A stretch of DNA of 56,633 nucleotides from Acidobacteriota bacterium. GTDB lineage: Bacteria > Acidobacteriota > Vicinamibacteria > Vicinamibacterales > UBA2999. The DNA is taken from NCBI GenBank assembly GCA_016789705.1, contig JAEUQR010000018.1, positions 1 through 56,633 of the forward strand, read 5' to 3'. This document shows, piece by piece, positions 40,186 to 49,559 of the stretch. Under the pieces are notes generated by a model. It saw only the letters and a list, made by a program, of their open reading frames with translations, searched no databases and had not been told where the DNA came from. The position numbers and the translations under genes are program-made. The stretch's first letter is position 1; each line of letters opens with the position of its first letter.

Positions 40186-40740
40186 ATGGCGATCAAGAGC
40201 GACCGCTGGATTCGCCGCATGGCGAAAGAGCACGGGATGATCGAGCCGTTCGAGGACCGTCAGGTCCGCGCCGGCGTCGTGTCCTTCGGGCTGTCGTCGT
40301 ACGGCTACGACACGCGCGTGGCCGACGAGTTCAAGGTCTTCACGAACGTCTACAATACGGTGGTCGATCCGAAGAACTTCGACCCGAAGTCGTTCGTCGA
40401 CATCAAGGCGGCCGAGTGCATCGTGCCGCCGAACTCGTTTGCCCTCGCCCGCACCATCGAGTACTTCCGCATCCCGCGCGACGTCCTCACGGTGTGCCTC
40501 GGCAAGAGCACCTACGCGCGCTGCGGCATCATCGTCAACGTGACGCCGTTCGAGCCCGAATGGGAAGGGCACGTCACCATCGAGATCTCGAATACGACGC
40601 CGCTTCCGGCCAAGATCTACGCCAACGAAGGCATCGCGCAGGTGCTCTTCTTCCAGAGCGACGAGCCCTGCGAAGTGTCCTACAAGGACAAGGCCGGGAA
40701 GTATCAGCAGCAGCGCGGCGTCACGCTGCCGAAGATCTAG
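40186..40740 (+). CDS. dcd: dCTP deaminase
   Basis: 184 residues from ATG 40186, with GAGGAG upstream. Deaminates dCTP to dUTP for dTMP supply. SDRWIRRMA at the N-terminus, [68 protein letters not shown] core (given in part here: [19 protein letters not shown]) and YQQQRG near the C-terminus all match Dcd. A bifunctional dCTP deaminase/dUTPase is possible, but this length and tail favour the monofunctional form. Confidence 0.93.
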   Translation: MAIKSDRWIRRMAKEHGMIEPFEDRQVRAGVVSFGLSSYGYDTRVADEFKVFTNVYNTVVDPKNFDPKSFVDIKAAECIVPPNSFALARTIEYFRIPRDVLTVCLGKSTYARCGIIVNVTPFEPEWEGHVTIEISNTTPLPAKIYANEGIAQVLFFQSDEPCEVSYKDKAGKYQQQRGVTLPKI

Positions 40741-40744
40741 CGAG

Positions 40745-40775
40745 TCTCGGGGCCCGGGTCCCGGGGCTCGGGAAG
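40745..40775 (+). repeat. dispersed GC palindrome before the carbonic anhydrase gene
   Basis: Block built on GGGGCCCGGGTCCCGGGG. Its 21-base part at 40755-40775 recurs exactly at 56526-56546, and its 14-base core recurs inverted at 8195-8208. Both plus-strand copies end within 12 bases of a start codon. It may form a hairpin at the 3' end of dcd. Confidence 0.6.
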
Positions 40776-40786
40776 AGCTGACAGAC

Positions 40787-41305
40787 ATGCTTCGACCATA
40801 CAAGGGCACGGTGCCGACGGTGGACGCCACGGCGTTCGTGGATCAGTCCGCCCAGGTGATCGGCGACGTGCACATCGGCGCCGAGTCGTCGGTGTGGATG
40901 AACGTCGTGTTGCGCGGCGACGTCCACCACATCCGCGTCGGGCGGCGCTCGAACATCCAGGACCTGACGATGGTGCACGTGATGCGCGACACGCATCCGA
41001 CCATCATCGGCGACGAGGTCACCGTGGGACACTCGGCCGTGCTGCACGGCTGCACCATCGAAGACCGCTGTCTCATCGGCATGGGCGCGATGCTCCTGAA
41101 CGGCGCGCACATCGGCGCGGATTCCATCGTGGCCGCCGGCAGCCTCGTCACCGAAGGCACGCACATTCCGCCGCGGTCGCTCGTGATGGGACGGCCGGCG
41201 AAAGTGAAACGCGGGCTCACGGACGCGGAAGTGGCCGAGATTCGCCGGTACGCGGACAACTATGTTGGGTATCGGCTGGACTACATGGCCGAGGCGGCCC
41301 GCTGA
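40787..41305 (+). CDS. gamma-carbonic anhydrase family protein (left-handed beta-helix)
   Basis: 172 residues from ATG 40787. Hexapeptide repeats run through most of it. The three zinc histidines of gamma-class enzymes are visible in MVHVMRD and VTVGHSAVLHGC, and the trimer-stabilising NVVLRGD stretch is present. Members of this group (YrdA, PaaY, CaiE) include true carbonic anhydrases and proteins of unknown activity. Its stop overlaps the hisS start (TGATG). Confidence 0.87.
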   Translation: MLRPYKGTVPTVDATAFVDQSAQVIGDVHIGAESSVWMNVVLRGDVHHIRVGRRSNIQDLTMVHVMRDTHPTIIGDEVTVGHSAVLHGCTIEDRCLIGMGAMLLNGAHIGADSIVAAGSLVTEGTHIPPRSLVMGRPAKVKRGLTDAEVAEIRRYADNYVGYRLDYMAEAAR

Positions 41306-42666
41306 TGGGCGTCTCGACCAAGCCCGCGCGCGGCATGCGCGACTTCCTGCCGGCCGACGTCCGCCGTCGTCAGTACGTGATCGGCGTCATCGCCGAGGTG
41401 TTCCAGAGCTACGGCTTCGAGCCGCTCGAAACACCGGCCGTCGAGAACATCGAGACCCTCACCGGCAAGTACGGCGAAGAGGGCGACCGCCTCATCTTCA
41501 AGATTCTGAAGCGCGGGGAAGGGGCGGGCACCGGCGAGGCCGACCTGGCGCTGCGCTACGACCTCACCGTGCCGCTCTCCCGCGTGGTCGCCGAGCACCG
41601 GGCCGCCCTGCCGAAGTACTTCAAGCGCTACCAGGTGCAGCCCGTGTGGCGCGCCGATCGCCCGCAGAAGGGCCGCTTCCGCGAGTTCTACCAGTGCGAC
41701 GTCGATGCCACGGGGTCGACGTCGATGACCGTCGAGGCCGAGCTGCTCTCGGCCGGTGCCGACGTGCTGCGCCGTCTGGGATTCACCGACTTCACCATTC
41801 GCCTGAACCACCGGCGGCTGCTCTCGGCGATCCTCGACGTGGCCGGCGTGCCGGCGGACCTGCACGGCACCGCCCTCATCGCCCTCGACAAGGCCGACAA
41901 GATCGGCCGCGACGCAGTCGTGACCGAGATGACCACGCGTGGCGTCACGGAGACGGCCGCGACCTCGCTCGTGACGTTCCTGTTCGGGCTGACTGGCGCG
42001 GCGAACATCCCGGCGCTCGAGGCCATCGCGGCCTTCGTCGGCACGCACGAGGGCGGCGTGGCGGCGCTCGCCGACCTGCGCGAGATCCTGGCGCTCGCCG
42101 GGGCGCTCTCGGCCGGCGCGCACGTGCGCATCGATGCGACGCTCGCCCGCGGTCTCGGCTACTACACCGGCGCCATCTTCGAGATCGCCGTGGCCGATCT
42201 GGCCGGCAGCCTCGGCGGCGGCGGCCGCTACGACGATCTGGTCGGCATGTTCCTCGGCCAGAGGGTACCGGCCTGCGGGTTGTCGCTCGGGCTCGAGCGG
42301 ATTCTCGTCGTGATGGGGGAGCGCGGCATGTTCCCGCCGGCCGTCGAACGTCCGCCGGCCGCGGTGCTCGTCGCGAACTTCGATGCCGGCGCCCTCGGCG
42401 ACACGCTGGCGCTCGCCGCCGAGCTGCGCCGCGGCACGGCCGGCACGGCACTGGCTGTCGAGGTGTATCCCGACACCGACAAGCTCGGGAAACAGTTCAA
42501 GTACGCCGCCGACCGCGGCATTCCGTTCGTGGTCGTCGTCGGCACGCAGGAACGCGAGCACGGCCAGGTGACCGTGAAGGCCCTGGGCGCCGGCACGCAG
42601 GAGGCCGTGGCGCGTGACCGCGCGGCCGAGTACATCGTCACGAACATGGGGACTTCACGTGGCTGA
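41305..42666 (+). CDS. hisS: histidyl-tRNA synthetase
   Basis: 453 residues from ATG 41305. Class II synthetase. KPARGMRDFLPADV at the N-terminus, motif 2 (YQVQPVWRADRPQKGRFREFYQCDVD), the His-A motif RGLGYYTGAIFEI, and motif 3 (PACGLSLGLERIL), then an anticodon-binding domain (about 355-453). Overlaps aspS by 8 bases, so the two synthetases are co-translated. Confidence 0.97.
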   Translation: MGVSTKPARGMRDFLPADVRRRQYVIGVIAEVFQSYGFEPLETPAVENIETLTGKYGEEGDRLIFKILKRGEGAGTGEADLALRYDLTVPLSRVVAEHRAALPKYFKRYQVQPVWRADRPQKGRFREFYQCDVDATGSTSMTVEAELLSAGADVLRRLGFTDFTIRLNHRRLLSAILDVAGVPADLHGTALIALDKADKIGRDAVVTEMTTRGVTETAATSLVTFLFGLTGAANIPALEAIAAFVGTHEGGVAALADLREILALAGALSAGAHVRIDATLARGLGYYTGAIFEIAVADLAGSLGGGGRYDDLVGMFLGQRVPACGLSLGLERILVVMGERGMFPPAVERPPAAVLVANFDAGALGDTLALAAELRRGTAGTALAVEVYPDTDKLGKQFKYAADRGIPFVVVVGTQEREHGQVTVKALGAGTQEAVARDRAAEYIVTNMGTSRG

Positions 42667-44425
42667 GCAACTTGGTTCTCTCGCCCGCACGCACACCTGC
42701 GGCGCTCTCAGGGTGGCCGACGTCGGCGCCCGCACCGTGCTCCTCGGCTGGGTGCAGAAGGTCCGCGACCTCGGGTCGATTGTCTTCCTCGACATCCGCG
42801 ACCGCCACGGCGTGACGCAGGTCGTCGTGCAGGACGATGCCGACCTGCTCGACCGCGCCAAGCGCCTGCGCAGCGAATTCGTCGTCGGGATCGAAGGGCT
42901 GGTCGAGCGCCGCGCCGCCGAGACCGTCAACGCGAAGCTGCCGACGGGTGACGTCGAAGTGCGGGCCACCGCGGTGCGCCTGCTGAACGAAGCGAAGACG
43001 CCGCCCTTCCTTATCGGCGACGAGCAGAACGTCTCGGAAGAGACGCGTCTCAAGTACCGCTATCTCGATCTGCGGCGGCCGCAGCTGCAGAAGAACGTGA
43101 TGCTGCGCCACAAGGTCACGATGGCGCTCCGGCGCTACTTCGACGACCAGGGCTTCCTCGACATCGAGACGCCGATCCTCACGAAGTCGACGCCCGAAGG
43201 CGCCCGCGACTTCCTGGTGCCGAGCCGCGTGCATCCCGGCGAGTTCTACGCGCTGCCGCAGTCGCCGCAGCTCTTCAAGCAGATCCTGATGATCGCGGGC
43301 ATGGACCGCTACGTGCAGATTGCCCGCTGCTTCCGCGACGAAGCCCTGCGGGCCGATCGCCAGCTCGAGTTCACGCAGATCGACCTCGAGATCTCGTTCG
43401 CCACGCCGGAGCTCGTCTACGACATCGTGGAAGGGGCGCTGGCCGCCGCCTTCGAGCAGATCGGCGTGACCATCGCGCGGCCGTTCCGCCGCATGCCCTA
43501 CGCCGAGGCCATTGCCGGCTACGGCTCCGACAAGCCGGACCTGCGTTTCGACCTGAAGATCCAGGACGTCGGCCCGCTCTTCGCCGAGTCGCCCTTCGGC
43601 ATCTTCCGCGAAGCCGTGGCGCACGGCGGCACGGTGCGCGGCTTCGTGATTCCCGGTGCGGCCGCGGCGTCGCGCCGCGAACTCGACGAGATCGTCGAGA
43701 TGGCCAGGCAGGCCGGCGCCGGCGGCCTCATCTACATGCGGCGCACGGCGGACGGCGTGCAGAGCTCCGCCAAGGCGATCGGCGAGGCCGCAACCACCGC
43801 GGTGCTCGAGACGATGGGCGCAGCGGCGGCGGATCTCGTGGTGCTCGCCTCTGGCGCGCCCGAGGCCGTCTCGAAGGTGCTCGGGCAACTGCGGCTCACG
43901 GTGGCGAAGAAGCGCAACCTCATTCCCGACGGGGCGTGGGAGCTGCTCTGGGTCACCGACTTCCCGCTCTTCGAATGGAACGCCGACGAGCAGCGGTGGG
44001 ACTCGCTGCACCACCCGTTCACGTCCCCGCGTGAGGAGGACCTGCCGCGGCTGGCCTCCGATCCGGGCAGCGTTCGGGCGCGCGCCTACGACGTCGTGCT
44101 GAACGGCTGGGAACTCGGCGGCGGCAGCATCCGCATCCACGACCGGGACACGCAGGCCACCGTGTTCCGCCTGCTCGGGCTGAGCGAGGAGCAGGCGAAG
44201 CTGCGGTTCGGGTTCTTCCTCGAGGCGCTCGAGTACGGCACGCCGCCGCACGGCGGCCTGGCGCTCGGGCTCGATCGCATCGTGGCCATGCTGGCCGGCG
44301 AATCGTCGATCCGCGAGGTCATCCCGTTCCCGAAGACCACCCAGGCCGTGGACCTCATGAGCGACGCGCCGTCCACGGTGGACGCCGCGCAGCTGCGCGA
44401 ACTGCGGCTCCGCACCGAGGCTTGA
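42659..44425 (+). CDS. aspS: aspartyl-tRNA synthetase
   Basis: 588 residues from GTG 42659 inside the hisS end. Bacterial-type AspRS: N-terminal OB-fold anticodon domain (VLLGWVQKVRDLGSIVFLDIRDRHG), class II core with RYLDLRRPQLQKN, ETPILTKSTPEGARDFLVPSR, QSPQLFKQILMIAGMDRY, the GAD insertion domain (about 290-420) and motif 3 GLALGLDRIVAMLAG. Whether it is discriminating or also charges tRNA-Asn cannot be read reliably. Confidence 0.97.
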   Translation: MAEQLGSLARTHTCGALRVADVGARTVLLGWVQKVRDLGSIVFLDIRDRHGVTQVVVQDDADLLDRAKRLRSEFVVGIEGLVERRAAETVNAKLPTGDVEVRATAVRLLNEAKTPPFLIGDEQNVSEETRLKYRYLDLRRPQLQKNVMLRHKVTMALRRYFDDQGFLDIETPILTKSTPEGARDFLVPSRVHPGEFYALPQSPQLFKQILMIAGMDRYVQIARCFRDEALRADRQLEFTQIDLEISFATPELVYDIVEGALAAAFEQIGVTIARPFRRMPYAEAIAGYGSDKPDLRFDLKIQDVGPLFAESPFGIFREAVAHGGTVRGFVIPGAAAASRRELDEIVEMARQAGAGGLIYMRRTADGVQSSAKAIGEAATTAVLETMGAAAADLVVLASGAPEAVSKVLGQLRLTVAKKRNLIPDGAWELLWVTDFPLFEWNADEQRWDSLHHPFTSPREEDLPRLASDPGSVRARAYDVVLNGWELGGGSIRIHDRDTQATVFRLLGLSEEQAKLRFGFFLEALEYGTPPHGGLALGLDRIVAMLAGESSIREVIPFPKTTQAVDLMSDAPSTVDAAQLRELRLRTEA

Positions 44426-44451
44426 CCGCGCGCCAACGGGCGCGCTACGAT
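44422..44451 (+). promoter_or_regulatory. sigma-70 type promoter of the phoH-ybeY operon
   Basis: TTGACC (44422-44427), an 18-base spacer and TACGAT (44446-44451), closely like the rplM promoter. The spacer is itself a GC hairpin (GCGCGCC-AAC-GGGCGCGC region) and, followed by TTTT, could double as the aspS terminator. Transcription would start near 44458. Confidence 0.6.
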
Positions 44452-44459
44452 TTTGGCAT

Positions 44460-44504
44460 CAGAAACTTAAGTTACTGATACTGAAGGAGATATCCGCATC
44501 AGTA
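44460..44504 (+). promoter_or_regulatory. phoH leader: A/T-rich palindrome and hairpin around the ribosome site
   Basis: CAGAAACTTAAGTTACTG (44460-44477) is an 18-base palindrome with one mismatched pair, rare A/T-rich DNA here. Just after it, TACTGAT (44473-44479) can pair with ATCAGTA (44498-44504), placing the strong ribosome site AAGGAG (44484-44489) in the loop and the candidate start ATC 44498 in the stem. It could be an operator, an RNA switch or a temperature-sensitive hairpin; all are inference. Confidence 0.45.
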
Positions 44505-44527
44505 CCATCACGACGCGTCGGATAGCG

Positions 44528-45469
44528 GTGCCCGAATCGAGCGTCGGCGCGCTCTTTGGTCCGTACGACGAGAATCTGCGGCATGTCGAGGCGCTGCTCA
44601 ACGTCAAGATCCGCACCCAGGGCCACGAACTGCTCGTGGACGGACAGCCGCGCGACACCGCGCGCGTCGAACAGTGGGTCGGACAGGTGAGCGGGCTGCT
44701 GCACGATGGCCATCCGCTCACCGACACCGACATCCGCACCGCGGCACAGCTCGTCTCGGCCAACGACGGCATCGATCTGCAGGAGCATTTCCTCAAGGGC
44801 GGACAACTGCGTCAGGTGGGCCGCCGTCGCATCACCGCCAAGTCCGCCAATCAGCGGCTCTACCTCGACGCGATCGAGAAACACGATATCGTGTTCGGCG
44901 TGGGGCCGGCCGGCACCGGCAAGACTTACCTGGCGATGGCGCAGGCGGTGAGCGCGCTGCTCGCCAAGCAGGTGACCCGCATCATCCTCGCGCGGCCGGC
45001 CGTCGAAGCGGGCGAGAAGCTCGGCTTCCTGCCGGGCGATCTGCAGGAGAAGGTCAACCCCTACCTGCGGCCGCTCTACGACGCCCTCTACGACATGCTC
45101 GATGTGGAGCGGGCCGAGCGCCTGCTCGAGCGCGGCACCATCGAAGTGGCGCCCATCGCCTTCATGCGTGGCCGCACGCTCAACGACGCCTTCGTCATCC
45201 TCGACGAAGCGCAGAACACCACTGTCGAGCAGATGAAGATGTTCCTGACGCGCCTTGGCTACGGCTCGAAGGCCGTCATCACCGGCGACATCACGCAGGT
45301 CGATCTGCCGACCGGCCGCACGTCGGGCCTGGTGGACGCCCTGCGCATCGTCGCCGGCATCGACGGCATCGCCGTCGTGAAGTTCGACGACCGCGACGTC
45401 GTGCGGCACAAGCTCGTGCAGGCGATCGTCAAGGCGTACGAAGCGGCCGGCGCGGCCGCCCGGAGCTAG
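44528..45469 (+). CDS. phoH: PhoH-family ATPase
   Basis: 313 residues from GTG 44528. An N-terminal KH-like domain ([20 protein letters not shown]) and the PhoH P-loop ATPase domain with [31 protein letters not shown] and [10 protein letters not shown], plus [15 protein letters not shown] 44528 has only a weak ribosome site. The frame stays open upstream, and an ATC codon at 44498 sits 8 bases after a perfect AAGGAG, giving (M)[14 protein letters not shown], which looks like a natural PhoH beginning. Together with ybeY it is thought to act in rRNA processing and RNA quality control. Confidence 0.93.
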   Translation: MPESSVGALFGPYDENLRHVEALLNVKIRTQGHELLVDGQPRDTARVEQWVGQVSGLLHDGHPLTDTDIRTAAQLVSANDGIDLQEHFLKGGQLRQVGRRRITAKSANQRLYLDAIEKHDIVFGVGPAGTGKTYLAMAQAVSALLAKQVTRIILARPAVEAGEKLGFLPGDLQEKVNPYLRPLYDALYDMLDVERAERLLERGTIEVAPIAFMRGRTLNDAFVILDEAQNTTVEQMKMFLTRLGYGSKAVITGDITQVDLPTGRTSGLVDALRIVAGIDGIAVVKFDDRDVVRHKLVQAIVKAYEAAGAAARS

Positions 45470-45474
45470 CTGTC

Positions 45475-45948
45475 GTGCTGGACATCGCCATCGTCGCCAC
45501 ACCCGCGGATCGGGCCGCCGTACGCGGGCTCGGCGCCTGGCTCGCCCGCACGGCGCCACGCGCGCTGGCCGGCGGCGTGACCATCGCGATCGTGACCGAC
45601 CAGCGCATGCGCGCGCTCAACCGCCAGTTCCGCGGTGTCGATGCGTCAACCGACGTCCTGTCGTTCCCGGCGGCGGAGGCCGGGACGCTCGGCGACATCG
45701 CCATCGCGCGCGGCGTGGCGGCGCGCCAGGCGAAAGCCGCCGGGCACCCGCGCGCCACCGAGGTCCGCGTGCTGGCCCTGCACGGACTCCTGCACCTCGC
45801 TGGCTACGACCACGAAACCGACGGCGGCCAGATGGCCAGGGTCGAAGCGCGGCTCCGCCGCAAGGGCGGCCTGACCGGCGGCCTCATCGAACGCGCCGGG
45901 CGGACGGGTGCGGCAACGCCCGACCGCGCCGCGCGGAGCCGGCGATGA
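45475..45948 (+). CDS. ybeY: endoribonuclease YbeY (16S rRNA maturation)
   Basis: 157 residues from GTG 45475. The zinc site H3-x-H5-x-H is intact (HGLLHLAGYDH), and ASTDVLSFPAAE and the GDIAIA segment match the family. Works in 16S rRNA 3' processing and ribosome quality control. The ~25-residue basic C-terminal tail is longer than in E. coli. Overlaps the CNNM/CorC-type gene by 4 bases. Confidence 0.94.
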   Translation: MLDIAIVATPADRAAVRGLGAWLARTAPRALAGGVTIAIVTDQRMRALNRQFRGVDASTDVLSFPAAEAGTLGDIAIARGVAARQAKAAGHPRATEVRVLALHGLLHLAGYDHETDGGQMARVEARLRRKGGLTGGLIERAGRTGAATPDRAARSRR

Positions 45949-47192
45949 CGCCGCTCGCCATCTTCCTGCTCGCCTGCGGCGCGGTGCTCGTCGGCACGGT
46001 CTCGGCCGCGTTCAGCACGATGATGCGGTTGTCGCTGCGCCTCACCGCCGAGCGCAGCGATCGCAACGACCTCCTGGGCCGCTACCTCGACGACCCGATG
46101 CGCCTCTTCATCCCGGCGCGCATCGTGCTCGCCATCATCTACGTAGTCGCCGGCGCGCTGCTGGCGCGGGTCATCGGCATGCAGGCCGGGCACGGCCTGC
46201 CGACGCTCATCGCCGCCATGGCGGTCTTCGCGCTGGTAGCCGAACATCTCGTGCCGCTCGTCCTCATCCGTCACGACCCCGAGGCGGTGCTGAGCGCGAC
46301 GCTGCCGGCCTTCCATGCCGTCGAACGTCTGCTGCGGCCGGTCACGATGGCGCTCCTCAGCGTGAGCCGCACGCCGCCGTCGAGCGACGCGGCGAGTGAC
46401 GTGGCCGCGCCCGTGAACGGCGCGCCGGCCGTGGCCGCGCCGGAGATCGAAGGCGGTCTCGAATCGGCACCCGACCAGGCGCGGGCGTTGCTGCGCTCGA
46501 TCGTGGACTTCCGCGAGACGCTCGTGCGCGAGGTGATGACGCCACGCCCCGACATCGTCGCCATCGAGGTGGGGAAGAGCCTGGCCGACCTGCGCCAGCT
46601 CTTCCGCGAGCAGCAGTACTCGCGCGTGCCGGTCTACGAGGGCACACTCGACAACATTCTTGGCTTCGCGTTCGTCAAGGACCTCGTCCGCGACGATGCG
46701 TCCGCGGCGCCGAGCCTGCGGGATCTGCTGCGTCCGGCGCACTTCGTGCCCGAGACGAAGAAGGTGCCGGCGCTGCTGCACGAGTTCCAGCGCGAGCGCG
46801 TGCAGAGCGCCATCGTCGTCGACGAATACGGCGGCACGGCGGGCCTCGTTACGCTCGAGGACCTCATCGAAGAGATCGTCGGCGAGATTCGCGACGAATA
46901 CGACGTGGAGAGTGAAGCGGTGGTCGATGAAGGCGGCGGCACGTTCGTCGTGAGCGGCAAGGCGGACGTCTCGGTGCTGCAGACACACTTCGGTGTCACC
47001 GTGGAACGCGCCGGCTTCGATTCGGTGGGCGGCTACCTGCTCGCGTCGCTCGGCCGCGTGCCGGTGAAGGGCGAGCGGTTCGACGCCGGCGAGCTCGCCG
47101 TCGAAGTGCTCGATGCCGAGCGTCGGCGGGTGACGCGCGTGCGGATGCAGCGCCGGATGGTCGACGCCGAGTCAGCGACGGCCGGCGCATGA
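45945..47192 (+). CDS. CNNM/CorC-family membrane protein with CBS pair
   Basis: 415 residues from ATG 45945. A DUF21-type membrane domain with three or four helices (about 1-135), a linker, two CBS domains (about 180-300: REVMTPRPDIVAIEVG, YSRVPVYEGTLDNILGFAFVKDL, SAIVVDEYGGTAGLVTLEDLIEEIVGEI in parts) and a C-terminal CorC_HlyC domain. Relatives export Mg2+ or Co2+. The phoH-ybeY-corC order is as in E. coli ybeZ-ybeY-ybeX. Overlaps era by 4 bases. Confidence 0.9.
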   Translation: MTPLAIFLLACGAVLVGTVSAAFSTMMRLSLRLTAERSDRNDLLGRYLDDPMRLFIPARIVLAIIYVVAGALLARVIGMQAGHGLPTLIAAMAVFALVAEHLVPLVLIRHDPEAVLSATLPAFHAVERLLRPVTMALLSVSRTPPSSDAASDVAAPVNGAPAVAAPEIEGGLESAPDQARALLRSIVDFRETLVREVMTPRPDIVAIEVGKSLADLRQLFREQQYSRVPVYEGTLDNILGFAFVKDLVRDDASAAPSLRDLLRPAHFVPETKKVPALLHEFQRERVQSAIVVDEYGGTAGLVTLEDLIEEIVGEIRDEYDVESEAVVDEGGGTFVVSGKADVSVLQTHFGVTVERAGFDSVGGYLLASLGRVPVKGERFDAGELAVEVLDAERRRVTRVRMQRRMVDAESATAGA

Positions 47193-48106
47193 GGTCCGGC
47201 TTCGTCGCGCTCGTCGGCCGGCCCAACGCCGGGAAATCGACACTCCTCAACCAGCTCGTCGGCACCAAGCTGGCGATCGTCTCCGACAAGCCGCAGACGA
47301 CGCGGAACCGCATCGTGGGCGTGAAGACCACGCCGGCCGGCCAACTCGCGTATCTCGACACGCCCGGCATTCACAAGCCGCTGCGCACGCTGAACGACCG
47401 GATGATGGAGGTCGCGCGTGCCGCGCTGCGCGAGGTGGACGTCGTCACGCTGGTCATCGACACCACGGCGCCCGAAGGGGCTGGCGATCGCTTCGTGCGC
47501 GAGCTCGTCGCCACGGTGCGCGTGCCGGTCGTCGTCGCCCTCAACAAGGTCGATCTGATAGCCAAGGGCGACCTGCTGCCGCGCATCGCCGCGCTCGCCG
47601 ACCGCAAGATCTACGCCGACATCGTGCCGGTGTCGGCGGCCACCGGCGAGAACGTCGATCGCCTCGAGTCGATCCTGCTGTCGCACCTGCCGGAAGGGCC
47701 GCCGCTCTTTCCCGATGACTACCTGACCGACCAGCCGGAGCGCTTCTTCGCCGCCGAGCTCGTGCGCGAGCAGGTGCTGCGCCACACCCACGCCGAGCTG
47801 CCGTTCAGCACAGCCGTGGTCGTCGATCAGTTCGGCGAGCCCGAGACACCGGGCGGCCTCCTGCGCCTGCACTGTTCGATCCTCGTCGAACGCGCCACGC
47901 AGAAGCCGATCCTGCTCGGCAAGGGTGGCTCGATGATCAAGGCCATCGGCACCGCGGCGCGGCACTCACTCGAGGCGTTCTTCGACACCAAGGTGTATCT
48001 CGACCTCCACGTGAAGGTGAAGGAAGACTGGCGCGACGATCCGCGGGCGCTCGCCGACATCGGCTTGCCGGAGATCGACGGCCGCGGCGGCCGTCGGAAG
48101 CGATGA
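47189..48106 (+). CDS. era: GTPase Era
   Basis: 305 residues from ATG 47189. Binds the 3' end of 16S rRNA during 30S assembly. G1 GRPNAGKST, G2 switch PQTTRN, G3 DTPGIHKP, G4 NKVD and G5 SAA motifs are present, followed by a KH domain (about 205-290) with GKGGSMIKAIGTAAR. Normal length. Last gene of the phoH-ybeY-CNNM-era set. Confidence 0.97.
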   Translation: MRSGFVALVGRPNAGKSTLLNQLVGTKLAIVSDKPQTTRNRIVGVKTTPAGQLAYLDTPGIHKPLRTLNDRMMEVARAALREVDVVTLVIDTTAPEGAGDRFVRELVATVRVPVVVALNKVDLIAKGDLLPRIAALADRKIYADIVPVSAATGENVDRLESILLSHLPEGPPLFPDDYLTDQPERFFAAELVREQVLRHTHAELPFSTAVVVDQFGEPETPGGLLRLHCSILVERATQKPILLGKGGSMIKAIGTAARHSLEAFFDTKVYLDLHVKVKEDWRDDPRALADIGLPEIDGRGGRRKR

Positions 48107-48156
48107 CGCTGTGTTACCCTTGGGCGGTTGTGCTGATCTAGGCCTTCCTCACAGTC

Positions 48157-49527
48157 ATGGCTCCGCAGCGAAGAATCGACGTCGTGCTGGATTCGGTCCG
48201 GCGCCTGCTGCGGATCGGCGCGACCGCCAACCTCCAGAACCTCCTGCAGAAGCAGCACCCGGCCGACCTCGGCCAGATCTTCGGTGAGCTGCACGACGGC
48301 GAGCGGGCAGCGGCGTTCAGCATCCTCGTCGAGCGCCAGCCGAAGCTGGCGATGGAGAGCGTCAGCGAACTCGGGCCCGAACGCGGCGCGGCGCTGCTCG
48401 CCGGGCGCTCGGCCGAGGAAATCGCCAAGCTCGTGCAGGAGATCCCGTCCGACGACGCCGCCGCGCTCGTCGACAACCTGCCCGAGGAGCTCTCAAACGA
48501 AGTCCTCGAACTGATGCGCAAGCGCGAGTCGGGGCAGGTCGAGAGCCTGCTCGACTACGCCGAACAGACCGCCGGCCGAATCATGAACCCGAACGTCTTC
48601 GCGCTCAGCGAAGACCTGACGGTGGCCGAAGCGGTGTCGGCGCTCCAGAACGCCATCAACGTCGAGATGGTGTTCTACCTCTACGTGGTCGACGCCCGCC
48701 GCCACCTCGTGGGGGTCACCTCGCTGCGCCGGCTGCTGCTCGTCGCGCCCGAAACGCCGCTGAAGCGCATCATGACGCCCGACGTCTTCAGCGTCCGGGT
48801 GGACACCGACCAGGAAGAGGCGGCGCGGCTCGTGGCGTCGTACAACCTGCTGGCCATCCCCGTCGTCGACGAGGAGAACAAGCTGGCCGGCGTCATCACG
48901 GTCGACGACGTCATCGACGTGCTCAAGGACGAGGCCACGGAAGACCTCTACCGCCTGGCCGGTGTGTCGGGCGATGAGCGCGTGGAGACGCCCGCCTGGG
49001 AGGCCCTGAAGAAGCGCCTGCCGTGGCTCGGCGTCAACCTCGGCACGGCGTTCCTCGCCGCCTCGGTCGTCGCCGCCTTCGAACACACGATCAGCCAGGC
49101 CACGGCGCTCGCCGTCTTCATGCCGATCGTGGCCGGCATGGGCGGCAACGCCGGCACCCAGACGCTCACGGTGATCGTGCGGGGGCTGGCGCTCGGCGAG
49201 CTCTCGTGGGCCAACGCCCGCAAGACCCTGTTCAAGGAGGCCGCGATCGGCCTCGGCAACGGCGTGGCACTCGGCGTCATCGCGGCGCTCGTGGCGTGGG
49301 CCACGAAGGGCAACCCGATGCTGGGCCTGCTGCTTGGCATGGCGATGATCTGCAACATGCTCGTGGCGTCCACGGCGGGCACGCTCGTGCCCCTGGGCCT
49401 CAAAGCGTTGAAGGTGGACCCGGCGCTGGCTTCGTCGGTGTTCATCACGACGTTCACCGACGTCGTCGGCTTTGCCTCCTTCCTCGGCCTGGCGACGATT
49501 TTTCTGCGGTATCTCGGCCAGGGGTAG
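48157..49527 (+). CDS. mgtE: magnesium transporter MgtE
   Basis: 456 residues from ATG 48157. A cytoplasmic N domain of helical repeats (about 20-135), a CBS pair (about 140-260) that senses Mg2+, a plug helix, and five membrane helices with the pore signature PIVAGMGGNAGTQTLTVIVRG. The inner-membrane Mg2+ channel closes at high internal Mg2+ in known relatives. 50 bases past era. Confidence 0.95.
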   Translation: MAPQRRIDVVLDSVRRLLRIGATANLQNLLQKQHPADLGQIFGELHDGERAAAFSILVERQPKLAMESVSELGPERGAALLAGRSAEEIAKLVQEIPSDDAAALVDNLPEELSNEVLELMRKRESGQVESLLDYAEQTAGRIMNPNVFALSEDLTVAEAVSALQNAINVEMVFYLYVVDARRHLVGVTSLRRLLLVAPETPLKRIMTPDVFSVRVDTDQEEAARLVASYNLLAIPVVDEENKLAGVITVDDVIDVLKDEATEDLYRLAGVSGDERVETPAWEALKKRLPWLGVNLGTAFLAASVVAAFEHTISQATALAVFMPIVAGMGGNAGTQTLTVIVRGLALGELSWANARKTLFKEAAIGLGNGVALGVIAALVAWATKGNPMLGLLLGMAMICNMLVASTAGTLVPLGLKALKVDPALASSVFITTFTDVVGFASFLGLATIFLRYLGQG

Positions 49528-49559
49528 GCCGGATAGAATGAGCAACGAGGTCGGCGTCG

